Shown here: piece by piece, positions 1 through 11,801 of the stretch
Layout: each line of letters starts with the position of its first letter
How positions within the stretch are numbered: position 1 is the stretch's first letter
Source of the DNA: Anaeramoeba flamelloides
Lineage: Eukaryota > Metamonada > Anaeramoebidae
Length of the DNA stretch: 64,000 nucleotides
Reading direction: 5' to 3'
Assembly (NCBI GenBank): GCA_027625915.1
Contig: JANTQA010000051.1
Coordinates: 5,518,501 to 5,582,500 of the forward strand
Translations under genes and position numbers: made by a program
The notes under the pieces: generated by a model
What the model was told of the DNA's origin: nothing
The model's input: the letters and a program-made list of their open reading frames with translations, nothing else
Database searches by the model: none

Positions 1-2
1 CG

Positions 3-59
3 AAAAAGAGAATTGTTTCTGAAATAAAAACTCTTGGTATTAGCAATTTTACAAAATAG
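3..59 (+). CDS. possible C-terminal end of an upstream gene (partial, 5' end outside window)
   Basis: From base 3 an open frame gives KKRIVSEIKTLGISNFTK and then stops with TAG at 57-59. The codons look more varied than the surrounding A/T runs. The stop lies 160 bp before the eIF4E start on the same strand. It is too short to assign to a family, and it may be chance reading through non-coding DNA. Confidence 0.22.
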   Translation, partial: KKRIVSEIKTLGISNFTK

Positions 60-219
60 AACGTTTAGAGGTTTTCCAATTTTTGAAAAAGAGAAAACCA
101 AAATTACATTTCCAAAGACAATTTTATTTTTTTATCAAGAATTGTTATCCAAAATTTATTAAATTTTTTGTTATAACAAACCTTTTTTGCAATCCAACTA
201 ATAAGCCTTTCTCAAAACA

Positions 220-3200
220 ATGTCAAACAAAAAGGAAAATGAAAAAGAAACTGAAAAAGAAAAAGAAAAAATCAATGAAAAAGAAAAAGAAAATGAAAAA
301 TTAGAAGAAAAAGATATTAAAAAAGGACACTATACCCTTGATTTTGATCCACAACAAAAACATCCACTTAATAATAAATGGACAATGTGGGTCGACGGGT
401 ATAGTGGCTCCAGAAAATGGGGAGAAGATATGAAAAAAATCCTTGATTTTGAAACAGTAAACAAATAAAAATTTTTTTTTTTCTTCTTTTCTTTTTTTTT
501 TTTTTTCATAAAAAGAAAAAGAAAAAAAAACCACTTTAAAAAACAATTCCAAAATGAAAATTGTATTTATTCTTTTTGACTTTTCTAAAATTTGTGTCTT
601 TTTTTCTTTGCTTTTTTATTTTTTTTTTTTACTTTTCTTTTCAATCACAACAAAAAAAAACTTTTTCCTTGCAAATAATTTGAATACAACAAATGAATTA
701 ACAAATTGGATCTTTGTTTGATTTTTACATCTTTTTCATCTTCAGGTCGAAGATTTTTGGGGGATGTTCAATAATTTGGTTTCTGTTTCAAAATTGAAGA
801 ATGGAACAAATTTCCATTTATTTAAATATGGGGTTCGCCCAGAATGGGAAGATGAAGCAAATATAAATGGTGGGAAATGGAATTTAAGAATTAACCGTCA
901 GTCTTCAAAATTAGAAAATTTATGGCTCGATACTGTAAACTAATTTTTTTATTATTTTTTTTATATTTTCTTTTTCTTTTTTCTTTTATCTTTTATCTTT
1001 TGTTTTATCTTTTATATTTTCATTTTCACAAAACCCAAACAATTTTTTTTTTCAATCTACCTTTGATCCAAACACAAACAAATTTCTAACCTTTCGTGTG
1101 AACAAAACGATTCTTTTTCAAGGTGACTGTCTTTTTTCAAAGGAAAAATAAATTGATGAAAAAAGTCTGTTATTTTATTTTTTATTATTGAAGGAAGGCC
1201 GAATTAAACAAAATTACCTCCTGTTTGCCATTAGGTTTTTTTTTAATTTGAGAAATAAAAAGAAAATTTATTTAATTTTCTTTTTATTTCTCAAATTTCT
1301 CTTACTTCACATTAGCTTTAAAAGAATTCAAAAGAATAGAGTAAAATCTTTGATTTTTACGCACGTCTTTTGAATTCTGGAAAATCGCCGTTAGGTTTTC
1401 TTGAGTTTTCTGTTTATTTAGAAAATCAATAGATTTTTGTTATTTTATCTGTTAGACGTTCGAGATTTTCTAGAGGTTTTCTATTTTATTTGTGAAGTGT
1501 TCTAGTTTTTTTTTACTTTAGAAATAAACAGAAAATTTTAATAATTTTTCTGTTTATTTCAAAAACACAAAAAAACATCACAAAAATATGTTGATTTTAC
1601 ATATAAAACAGAAAACTTCAAGAAAACCTAGGCACTCTACAGCACTCTTTTAGTTACTCTACAGCACATCTCGAAACACTAAAATTGTATTTAGCATTTT
1701 TTAATCCTAGCTATAATGTAGGCAAGATTATAACATATAGGAGATTTTTTCTTTAAAAAATGAAAAGAAAAAAATATTATTTTTAAATTAAGGCAAGAAA
1801 AAGAAAAAGAAAAGATTAAAATGAACGAAAGTAAAAAAATAATAAAAAAAAGTAAAAACTTGATTGAAAAGTTTAATTTTGAACCAAAAGTGTTGAATGG
1901 GCTGCTGGTTGTTTCCTTTTATGTCGAATTTTTTTGGATCGCCACCATGATTTGTTTTAATAAAGCGATCTAAATAAACTATCTTTCATAATAATTGGCC
2001 CATTAAAAATCAAATTTTAAATAAAAATATTTTTAATAATTGAAGTTATCTATTATAATATAAAATTTTAGATTTTAATATTCAATACTATACCTAAGAG
2101 ATATTTATTTTTTGTCTAAAAATAAAAGAAAGAAAAATAAAAAAAACTGTTAAAAAAAATTGGGCCATTTATTTTGAAAGAAGCATTACAAATATGAAAA
2201 AGAGATTAGATTTAGTTATTCAAATGGAAGGAGAATCGATAAATGGGTTTTTTTACTTTTTTAAATTTTCTATTTTTCATGAAACCAAAATTTTCATTAA
2301 TTCATCTGTTACTTCTTTCAAATTTTTCATTTTCATTTTCCATTTTAACAAAACACTGCTGAAAAAATAAAAAAGAGAAAAAATGATTTATTTGCAAACT
2401 TTTCATTGTGAGAGGAAAAACTTCAAAACGATACAAAAGTAATTCATTATTCAAATGTAAGGTGGGCCATTTATTTTGAAATTTAGTTTATTTAAACAAC
2501 TATAGATCAAATGAAATAGGTAAAAAAAGTATGTTATTTAATAATTGAGTGAATTTTTGATTGGTTCCACGAATCATACAACTACAGAAACAAATAGCAT
2601 AATTTAACAATTTTTGACAAATTGGAAGAAAATTCAAATAAAATTTAAATTCTTGGTACACTATCTTTAATTAAAAGTATTAGATTATTTATTAAGAATG
2701 AATTTAAATACTTGGTGTCATTATGATTACCTATTCAAATAGAATAAAGCCCATTCTTTAAATTTCAACCAACCATGAAATGTTCTAAACCAATCCCCTT
2801 AAAATTACATAAACTCCTAAAGAAGCTTTATTGAATAAAATAAATAATTCTAAACACTTCTCATTCAAGTTTAAAATCCCTGAAGAATGAAAAAAAATTA
2901 TCTTATATTTGGTGTGAAAAATTGTTATTTTGGATTCTTTGGTTCTTAGCTGATCGATCTTTGGACTTGGTATGAATTTTAATAGTGGTTCAAAAGGCAG
3001 TTTTTGGCAATCTATTTTTTCTGAAATCCAAATCTACGAGTATAATACTATTAGGCTGGAAGGAAAGTTATAAAAAAATGTGATTTTTGGGTTGTTAATT
3101 AAAATTATTTAATTAGTTTTGGGTATATTCGGAGCTTTTAAAAAATTTATTTTTATTTTTTTAGGTAATTGAGTAAAAGTGAAATAAATATTTCAATCGA

Positions 3201-6200
3201 AAACCCAAAATTTTTAAATTTTTGATAAAATACCAAGCCATTAGTTTTACATCCACCAATTCGGATTTCAAAAAAAAAAAAAGAAAAATTTCATTTTTTA
3301 ACAGGCATTTAAAATTCATACAAAAGTCCAAAGATCGATCAGCTAAGAACCAAAGGATCCAAATAAACAATTTGTCACACCAAATAAAAGATAATCTTTT
3401 TTCATTCTTCAGGGAATGTAAACCTTAAATTGTCGAATAATAATAAATAAATAAAAATAGAATATTTAATTTTATGTTTTCAAAGTATTATTCCTTATAA
3501 AAAAATACAATAACTGCTGTTCAAAATAATTGCTTCCTTTCAAAAATATAAGGAACTGTTATTTAATTGTAAATAAACAAAGGTTACGAATCACTTGAAA
3601 TGAAATATTTTTACCTTCAACATACTTGTCATTTTAACTAATTTTTTAAAACTAAATATTTCGGTTTGTTTAAAAATTTGAAATTTATGAATATATTTTG
3701 GATATTATCGTAGTTGGTCTTGATATTTAAATCTTTTATTTTAATAATTACTTTTTGAATAAGATTTACAATTCATTTTTAGAATTACAGAACATAATCA
3801 TTTTCAAAATTACTTTTGCATTTCTCAGATCAGACTCCCGAAAAAGCAGTTTGATAATAATTATGATTAAATATTAAGGTCTGTTTCTAAAAATTGATTA
3901 ATATTAGATAATGATAAATTCAAATAAATTGCAATTTTCAAATTTTTAGTTTTACTTGATTTTCCACAATTGAAATTTTTTTACTTTAGATTTGAATAAA
4001 GAATTTTATTGGTACAAATGTTAAGTAACTTTGTAAAAAGGTTGATTTTCAAAATATTATTTGTAACGAGCTATTTTGAAAATAGAGATTGATAATTTAA
4101 TTCAATTCCCATTGAATTAAAAATTTTTTTACATTTTTTTGTATTTTTAAGGCACGTTGGGTCAAAACAATTAATTTATTTGTCTTTTTATTCGAATGTG
4201 ATTTTTTTTTTTTTTTATTTCAGTAATTCTTTTAATCTTAACAATTCAAAAAAGATAGTTCTTACATTTTTTAAACATGAAAAAATTCTTTGCACATTGA
4301 TAATTCAAAAAACCTAAAAAATATTTTTTTTGTAATTTCTTCATTAGTTACAAAATTTATAAATGTGGAATCATTGTGTTTATTTCTATTTAAATAAATT
4401 ATCTTGTTTTATTTATTCAAATAAAAATAAATTTGAATATTACAGGTCTTTCCAAAAAAGTTGTACATTTTTTTTACATTTCATACAAAATTCTCTTTAT
4501 AAGTGGATCTATTCGTAAATTCGCATTAAGAAAATAACTGAAATATGAATATTGGTTGAATCAGCCTCGATTGGATTTATTTCAAAATATGTTCAATTTA
4601 GATTTAGTTTAATAAAGGTGTTTTAAAATAAATTTACCCGGATTTTTTGTAAATACCTTAATTACATTCACAGATCTTGTAAAAATGGGTTCAAAATAAA
4701 AAATATAATAACGAATTAATAAAAATATAGAATTTTGATATTTCGGAGTTATCCATCAAGTGAAACGATTTTAAAATTCAGAACATTTACTAATTGTTTA
4801 AATAGATATTGCTATGAAATGAAAAAAAATTCAAATAAATATTTTCCTTTGTGTTTAAAATATGAACATAAGGAAATAATAGGTGAAGATATCGATCATT
4901 TTTAATGGATTCGTGTCGTAGGGTGCCGTAGAGTGCCTAGGTTTTTTTTAATTTAAGAAATAAACCGAAAATTTCTGAAATTTTCGGTTTATTTCTCAAA
5001 TTGAAACAAACCTAACTGCGGTTTTCTTGAGGTTTTCTGTTTTATTTGTTAAGTGTTCTAGGTTTTTTTGAGGTTTTCTATTTTATTTGGAAAATCTATT
5101 GATTTTCGTTAGGTTTTTTTGAGTTTTCTATTTATTTGTGAAGTGTTCTAGGTTTTTTTGAGGTTTTCTATTTTATCGATAAAATCTATTGATTTTCGTT
5201 AGGTTTTTTTTACTTTAGAAATAAACCGAAAATTATAATAAATTTTCGGTTTATTTCTAAAGTAAAAAAAACCTAGAACACTTCACAAATAAACAGAAAA
5301 CTCAACGAAAATCTATTGATTTTTAAGAATAAACAGAAAATTCAAGAAAAGATAATGGTAGTTTTACATGATTCAAAAAAATAGAATAAAACCAAAGATT
5401 TTATTCTATTCTTTTAAATTAAAAACAAAATTAAAAAAAAACCTAACGAAAAGTATCCCTTAAGTGTCGTCGAATGCCGTCAAGTGCCTAGGTTTTCCAG
5501 AATTTTAGAAAGTAAAAAAAAAAATAACAGATGTTAGCGGAAATTAATATCCTCCCTTCAAAATAAAAAAAATAAAAAAAAAAAGAATTTTAATTATATT
5601 AACAAAAGTAAACAGATTAAAAAATCCAAGAAAAACAGGAAGGATAACCAATAGTAATCTAAAAAATAAGAAGGGTCGGGTGGGTGATGACAATGGTTAG
5701 AATCATTTAACCATACCATCTTTAATTAAAAGCCTAATAATAAATCAATTGTTTGTGTTTTTTAATTAATCAATTTCCCAACATTTTAACTTTCTGTGAT
5801 TTTATTATATTTGTTTTGATTTTTAATCTTCAAAAACTTTTAATTTTCTAATACAAGAAAATCATTTATCTTCGAAATTAATATTAGCTAAGAAAGATTG
5901 ATAATCATAAAGATGTAAAGGAAGTAATTATATCTATAATTATTTATTCATAATTATTTTCTTTTCTCTTTTAACAATTTCAAAAGCTCTTATTTTCATT
6001 TAAACTAATTTTTTCATAAAAGATTACGATGTTGTATTACGATTAAAAAAAAAAAAGAACTCAAACGATAATAATACAACCATTTTAAAAATTGAAACTT
6101 GTCAAAAGTTTTAAAAGGTATTACTCAAACTGCTTAAAAGGGTAAATCAAACAGCTTGAGCAACACTTTTTAAAATTTTGGGTTACTCACTTTTTGAAAA

Positions 6201-6646
6201 CAGCTGTAATTTACATTCTGAAAATTTACATTTTATTTGATGAAACAGATCTGATCCCATAAAATATCTTAATTTTCGATTTTTTTTTCCTCAATGCAAA
6301 TTTTTTTTTTTTTTTGTACTGAATAATCAAATTATCTTGTTAAAAATAATATATAATATTAATAAATCTACCAATATATCTATAATCATAAAAGGTTTTA
6401 TCGATAATTGGTGAAAGATTTGAGCCCGAAGAAGAAATATGTGGTGCGGTTGTAAGTATTCGAAACAGTGGTGATAGAATTGCTCTTTGGACAAAAACTG
6501 CAGTAAAAAAAGAAGTTCAAATTGAAATAGGAAAAACATGGAAACAAGAACTCCAGCTTAAGGGAATCCGAATGTCTTATCTTACACACAAAAGTTCATT
6601 ATCTACAATTAAAAGAGGTCAACTACAAGCAACTTATGAATTATAA
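220..6646 (+). CDS. eIF4E: eukaryotic translation initiation factor 4E (cap-binding protein), join(220..456,746..934,6395..6646)
   Basis: The product binds the m7G cap of mRNA and recruits the translation machinery. Three exons join in phase 0 to give 225 aa. Exon 1 (79 codons) has a highly charged Lys/Glu N-terminal tail and then HPLNNKWTMW and the SRKWGED Trp, which corresponds to human cap-stacking W56. Exon 2 (63 codons) starts VEDFWGMF, the eIF4G-binding Trp73 motif, and holds RPEWEDE, matching human W102/E103. Exon 3 (83 codons plus stop) begins VLSIIGERF and continues EICGAVVSIRNSGDRIALWT, the conserved C-terminal half. Donors are GTAAAC for both introns; acceptors are TTCAG and AAAAG. 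Intron 1 is 289 bp and intron 2 is 5460 bp. All cap-contacting residues I can place are present, so this looks functional. It could be an eIF4E paralogue such as a 4EHP-like protein, but the family assignment is secure. Confidence 0.93.
1225..1680. repeat. composite hairpin cluster, copy 1
   Basis: This is a series of perfect or near-perfect hairpins. At 1231 a TTAGG-T-run leads into a hairpin whose arms are an AAATTTGAGAAATAAA-like sequence and its complement. A second hairpin is built on AATTCAAAAGAAT with its complement near 1370. Then come TTTTCTTGAGTTTTCTGT modules. The cluster ends at about 1627 with CCTAGGCACTCTACAGCAC. Related clusters occur at about 4911, 14632, 32078 and 35570. Confidence 0.7.
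2867..3427. repeat. foldback element family FB1, copy 1
   Basis: The ends are inverted copies of each other. The left arm reads AAAATCCCTGAAGAATGAAA and, further in, TTGGTTCTTAGCTGATCG. The right arm contains CGATCAGCTAAGAACCAA and then TTTCATTCTTCAGGGA. A second copy with the same arms lies at 42225-42604. Small reading frames inside it are by-products of the palindrome. Confidence 0.75.
4443..4662. repeat. short inverted-terminal-repeat element, family E2, copy 1
   Basis: The left end is AGGTCTTTCCAAAAAAGT. The right end, read inward, is AAGGTATTTACAAAAAATCC. The subterminal sequence AATAAA...TTTTAAAATAAATTTACC matches the larger copy at 7150-7740. It lies inside the eIF4E intron. The element is non-coding. 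Confidence 0.5.
4911..5515. repeat. composite hairpin cluster, copy 2
   Basis: It is bounded on the left by GTCGTAGGGTGCCGTAGAG and on the right by GTGCCGTCAAGTGCCTAGG (GTGCC...CCTAGG repeated motifs). Inside are at least two strong hairpins with arms of the type GAAATAAACCGAAAATT and complement (about 4955-5000 and 5210-5270). TTAGGTTTTTTTGAGTTTTC modules alternate with AATCTATTGATTTTCG. A third hairpin is centred on an AAAATAGAATAAAA repeat near 5380. It is the same family as the cluster at 1225-1680. Confidence 0.72.
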
Positions 6647-7149
6647 TTTTAATTATTAATTGATTGTTTATTTTAGTATAACCAAACTTTTTAAAAAAAA
6701 AAAAATTACTAAAAAAAATTTCTTTTCGATTTGAGTTTTTCTTTTTTCTTTTTTTTTTTTTTATTTTATTTTATTTTACTTTGCTTTACTTTTTAGGATG
6801 ATTCTTGTTTTGATACAAGAATTAAAATGATTCAAACATAATAATTCAAAAATTAGTGTTTGATTCATTTTTTATATTTTTTTTTTTTTTTTATTTTTTT
6901 TCCGTCATTTTTTCTTCTTATTATTTTTTGAAAATCAAAAATATAGATTTATTACTAAAAACATTATTTTTATTAATTTTTGTCTTTTTTTAAAAAACTT
7001 TTATTTTTGAAATAAATTTCAAATTTTAACAAGATCTATGAACTTATCATTCTTTAAAGCCAATTATTCGTATTGTAGATATAAAAGTAATCGATACTGG
7101 GTATAAAATATGAATAATCCATTAAAAAAGTGGGTCTATATAATTTCTT

Positions 7150-7740
7150 ATAAGGTATTTCCAAAAAAGTGGGGAATTTTTTTTTGGCATTTCATAAAAA
7201 ATAATCTTTTGTTAGTATGTGGTATTCATTAATTTAGAATACCAAATTAAGTTTGATATTATCATTGATTGAATGAATGGCTAGGGTATTTATTTCAAAA
7301 TACATTTGATCAAAATAATTCCAAAAAATAATGGAAAAATATAGCACTTTTTTTCGTGAAAACAATGTACGACAAATTTCAATAAAAAACTGGAAAACTG
7401 AGAAAGAGTACAATTGATTTTTTTAATAATTAAACACAATCATAAGTTATCAATTCTATTTAAAAAGTGGTAAGATTAAACAAGTTATGATCAAGATTTT
7501 TTCTGTCAAAAATAAAATGTTTAACAACGATTTTCACCATAAAAAAATATTGGATAAAATCGAGAACATAAATTTAATACCATTTCTTTATGTAACACAA
7601 TACCTTAAACAAATTGAATTATTCCCAGTGGTTTATAAACATTATTTTATGATTATGCATATTTAAATACTCTTTTGAAGATTGAGTTTAATAAACATAT
7701 TTGAAAATAAATTGTACCGACTTTTTTGGAAATATCATAC
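7150..7740. repeat. inverted-terminal-repeat element, family E2, copy 2
   Basis: The left end reads AAGGTATTTCCAAAAAAGTG. The right end, read inward, is ATGATATTTCCAAAAAAGTC. The element is 591 bp and has no long reading frame. A related left end (GGTATTTTCAAAAAAGTG) occurs at about 25468 inside the phosphodiesterase intron, without a right end that I could place. Confidence 0.55.
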
Positions 7741-8480
7741 AACGAATAGATTTACTATTTAAAAATCTTATTGTTAACAATTTTAAGGGTATATTATTTA
7801 ATTTAAAATTTAGTAAATTTTCAAAATTGGTCAATGGAAATTTTTGATATTATTGAAGAGTTTCTTTATTATTATCATTGGTACGAAGGTTTATAATGGT
7901 TTTTTATAATTGTGGGAGGAAAAAGCAAAAATATTATTCTGTGATTCGTATTATTTTATTACTTAAATTGTAGAAAATCCAAAATTTTGAAATCATCAAT
8001 ACTAAATATTTTTAAAAATTTGTTCGAAACCCAATTTTAACCAACCAAAGTTAAGTGGAAATTTTTTTCACCTTAAAACAATTTGCAAAAGTATAATTGG
8101 TAAATTAATTATTTTTCTATTTCAAAATCCTGGTCAAAATTTTCTAGCATACCATTCAAACCACCCAAGCGTACTCTAACCTACCCAAAAATGCATTAAC
8201 CTACCCCCAAAGGGGTTTTAAAATACCTACATTCAATATATTTCAATATAATTGATTATTTTGAAAAAAATGAGTTTTTATCCAATTTTGAAATTTAATA
8301 ATTTTCCCTATTTTTAATTATCTCAAAAAAATATTACATTTTGTAAAAGATAGAGATTTTAATGAAAGGTTCAAATTTTTTTTAATAATTTATTATTTTT
8401 GCATAATTATCACTTTTTTTAGGTATTTATTTTGTGAATCTCAACTATAACCCGAATTTTATCCTTTCTCATCTTTTTTA

Positions 8481-8679
8481 CAGTCAGTTTCACTTTTAAG
8501 GAACAAACTTTCAACGAGATTTAAGGCACAATTAAAATCTCAAATTAAGGCACAAAATTCAGTTTCTAGTAAAAATAAATTGTAAAAAAAAAAAATTAGA
8601 AAATTTTGTTCCTTAATTTGAGATTTTTTTATGCCTTAAATTTCGTTTAAAGTTTGTGCCTTAAAAGTGGAACTGACTG
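8481..8679. mobile_element. TA-flanked palindromic MITE, family M1, copy A
   Basis: The ends are CAGTCAGTTTCACTTTTAAG and its complement ...AAGTGGAACTGACTG. TA dinucleotides sit directly outside both ends (8479-8480 and 8680-8681). Internally, AAATTTAAGGCAC-type and TCAAATTAAGGCAC-type repeats are also inverted, so the whole 199 bp folds on itself. CAGT ends with TA duplications are typical of Tc1/mariner-type non-autonomous elements. The family assignment is inferred. Confidence 0.75.
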
Positions 8680-9989
8680 TAATAATTTTAACTTTTTTTC
8701 GTTGATTCGTATAAAAAAGTGGATTTTTCAGGATTTGAAGGGTAAATTTGAAAGAAATTTGGTTTTTTACAATCGAGCACAATAGTATTGTTTCTGTAAC
8801 TTAATAAGATTTAAAATGTTAAAAAAGATACAACTTTGCATTAATAGAAGAGAAACCACGATTATTGATAAGAAGAAAAATGTAGCTTGTAATGGGTTTT
8901 TATTATTGTAGATAGGTAGAGTTATTGTAACTGAAAATTAAATAAGTTGCTGATCAAGAATAGATTTCTAAAATTTAACTCTGAAAAACTATGAAAATTT
9001 TATAAAAATATAAGCAATAATATCCAATTTAAAATTTAAAATGGTGTTAATTATTATTTTGAAAAAAAACACGGTCCATTTTCAAGAGCTGTTTAGGGGT
9101 ATTTTTGGGATATCTTTGATTTATGTCTGTGTGTGGATGGGTGGGATATGGTTAATTTAAGATATATTGAAACATTATATGGGTATTATCCATATTTTTA
9201 ATCAAAATAAAATTCCAAATTATAGATCATATCATTATTTCTATATAAGGAAAAAAACTTTATTTTTTACTTTTTTTTGAAAAAAAAAAATCAAATTAAA
9301 AAAATACTTTATATAATAAAATTAATATTTAGTTAATTGGGGCTATTTAATTTCTTTTAAAATGAATAAACTTACAATTAAAATATCTTTTTATAAAAAG
9401 TTTTATTTTTATTAATAAATTTTGAACCAGAAGTGCACTTTAAAGTGAACCAATTTTTTTTATATATATTAAATTTTTTATAGGAATTTTATAACGTTTT
9501 TCATGTATTACTTTGCTGAAAATTAATTATAAACTAAATTTCATTATTTTGCTTATTTTAAAGTAATTTTATGTTGTTTTTTTTCTCTAAAATAATTATC
9601 ACCTTTTCATTTTTGATTTTAGATCTTGAACTAGTGTAGAATTGATTTTGTTATAAAATATATTATTTAATTTAATTCACCAATATAAACCAGAAAAAAA
9701 GTTTCAAAAAATCAAAATATATTTACATATTTGTTTTGATCTGATTTTTTTTTAAAAATTCCTAATAATTTTCTGCTACGTAATTTATAATACAGATTTT
9801 TTTTATCTGGAATTTATTTTATATTAAAGATATTATTTAATTTCTTTTCGAAAATACGACTTTTTTATATTTTTTTACAATATTAAAGTATCAAGGAAAA
9901 ATATTAAACTATATATATATATATACATATAATTGAAGTTGTGAATAACGAATAACTTGACGAAACAGTAAAAATATTTTTATTGGATT

Positions 9990-11090
9990 GAAAACTTGGA
10001 AAACAGACCTACATTTTATAAATATTTATAGAAATGAATTATTTTTTCAAAAAAGTTTGATCCATATTTATAATTTTGAAAAGCGCAAAATTAGCAATAT
10101 TTATAAATTATTTTTAAAAAAATATGTTTAAGTTGAAGAAAAAGGAACTCTAATCCGGTGTGGAGGAAGTGTGCAAAAATACATTTATAAATAACAATAC
10201 TTAGTTTTATAAATAACTCAAAAAAAATAAATTACTATTTTTTAAAAAAAAATTATAATATTCATTGTAAACTTGAAAAAAATAGAATTCCTTTATTCAT
10301 AGAAGAGTTCGAATCAATTCTTTTCTTTTTGTTTAACAAAAAAATAAAAGAAAAACAATCAATCTACTCCATTAGAAATTACAAATTCTCCCAAAATACT
10401 ATGTCTAAAACCTAGAATCTAAAAAAATACCTTTTTATAGGATTATATAGAATCAATAATTAATAACCCAATCTTAATTCTTTCAATGGGTAAAAACCCA
10501 AAGATTAAAAGTATCAAATGGTTTCATTATTATTTCTCAATTTTTAAAATATTTGAGACGAGATAATTGAATTAAAATTAATAAACTTAAGAAAAAAAAA
10601 ATAATAGATCTTCTCAAATAACTGATTTTTAACAAAAAACAGTTCCTTGTTTATACTCTATATATTTGAAAACGAAGATTTCTAATCTTTTGAATTTAAA
10701 GATATTTCATAAATATTTGTGAATAAAAATAAATGATCAATTATTTGAGATCTTCAAGTTTTCAATGTTTGATTTATTTTTTTTCTATTTGTAAAATAAG
10801 ACTAAAGTTTCAAGGTTACTCGTTCATACAAACTCTCAGAAATTAATAAAAGTGATATTTCCTCATAATAAAATTGAAAAGGTTAAAGTTTTTCTTTTCT
10901 GAATTTGATCCAAAAATACAAACAGAAAAGGATCCAGATCGTTTTACTAGAAATTAATTGGGAAAAATAAATATTTTTAAAAATGAAAACTCATACTTCT
11001 AAAGTTGATAAAGTACTTTGTTTATCCCAATGAATTGAATAATTGTGTCAATAATTAGTCTATTTACCCTAGGGAATAAAAATGTAAAAG
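9990..11090 (+). repeat. dispersed repeat R1, copy a
   Basis: The sequence resembles four other stretches in the window (about 38890-39860, 39870-41080, 42605-44110 inverted, 59650-60900 inverted). Shared landmarks include CAATTCTTTTCTTTTTGTT, a CCAAAGA..AAAGTAT block, GATCTTCAAG...TTTGATTTATTTTT, CAAACTC..GAAATTA and a final TCTATTTACCYTDGGGA block. There is no long reading frame. It ends only about 80 bp before the uL16 start codon, so it may supply part of that gene's upstream region. Confidence 0.6.
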
Positions 11091-11172
11091 AGTTACAAGA
11101 ACCCTAAAGATTTTGGGAACAAATTCGAATTCATTTTTTTTATTTCTTTCCTAAAAATATTAATTAATAAAA

Positions 11173-11768
11173 ATGGGTAGAAGACCAGCAAAGTGCTACA
11201 GATTTTGTAAAAACAAACCATTTCCAAAATCTAGATTCAACAGAAGTGTACCAGGTAAATAACACTCTAACTTGATCTTTTCTTTTTCCTTTTTTTTTTT
11301 TTTTTTTTTGCTTTTTGTTTTTCACTTCTTTTTGTTTATTCAAATTTCCTTTTTTTTTTTTTTTTTTTGTTGTTGTTTGGACTAATTAAAAACAAAAAGA
11401 TCCAAAGATCAGAATTTTTGATACAGGTAAAAAGAAAGCAAAAGTATCTGAATTCCCATACTGTCTTCACTTGATCAATTTAGAAAAACTTCAAATCAGT
11501 TCCGAAGCCTTAGAAGCCGCTCGTATCGCAGCCAATAAACATATGACCAAAAAAGCAGGAAGAGAAGGTTTCCATTTAAGAATTAGAGTCCACCCATATC
11601 ATGTCATTCGAATTAACAAAATGTTGTCATGTGCAGGCGCAGATCGGTAAGTCAAGTTTCCTGGTTTTTATTTTTATGTTTTTTTTATTTTTGTTCTTTG
11701 TGATTTGAAAAAAAAAAAGCAAACAAAAAAACAAAATTAATTTTTTTTTTATTTAATTTTTTGCTTTT

Positions 11769-11801
<33 letters not shown>

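Larger units (their letters stand above)
935..6394 (+). other. 5.46 kb intron 2 of eIF4E, filled with repeat elements
   Basis: The intron runs from GTAAAC to AAAAG and contains no recognisable exon. It holds two composite hairpin clusters (about 1225-1680 and 4911-5515), a 560 bp foldback element (2867-3427) and a short inverted-terminal-repeat element (4443-4662). The remaining sequence is A/T-rich and featureless. The two flanking exons join exactly at a conserved eIF4E position (LWLDT then VLSIIGERF). Confidence 0.85.
6647..11172. other. intergenic region between eIF4E and uL16
   Basis: No coding sequence was recognised here. It contains an E2 element (7150-7740), a TA-flanked palindromic element (8481-8679), an (AT) run near 9909-9924 and a copy of the dispersed repeat R1 (about 9990-11090). 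The rest is A/T-rich sequence with nothing visible. Confidence 0.7.

Noticed and set aside
83..304. 73-codon Lys-rich frame overlapping eIF4E exon 1
   Set aside because: It is out of frame with the conserved eIF4E exon and only reads A-rich DNA as poly-Lys.
301..552. Minus-strand frame antisense to eIF4E exon 1
   Set aside because: It is a Phe/Lys-rich shadow of the A/T tracts opposite a confirmed exon.
3161..3428. Overlapping small frames on both strands inside the FB1 element
   Set aside because: They are explained by the palindromic structure; there is no domain and no coding bias.
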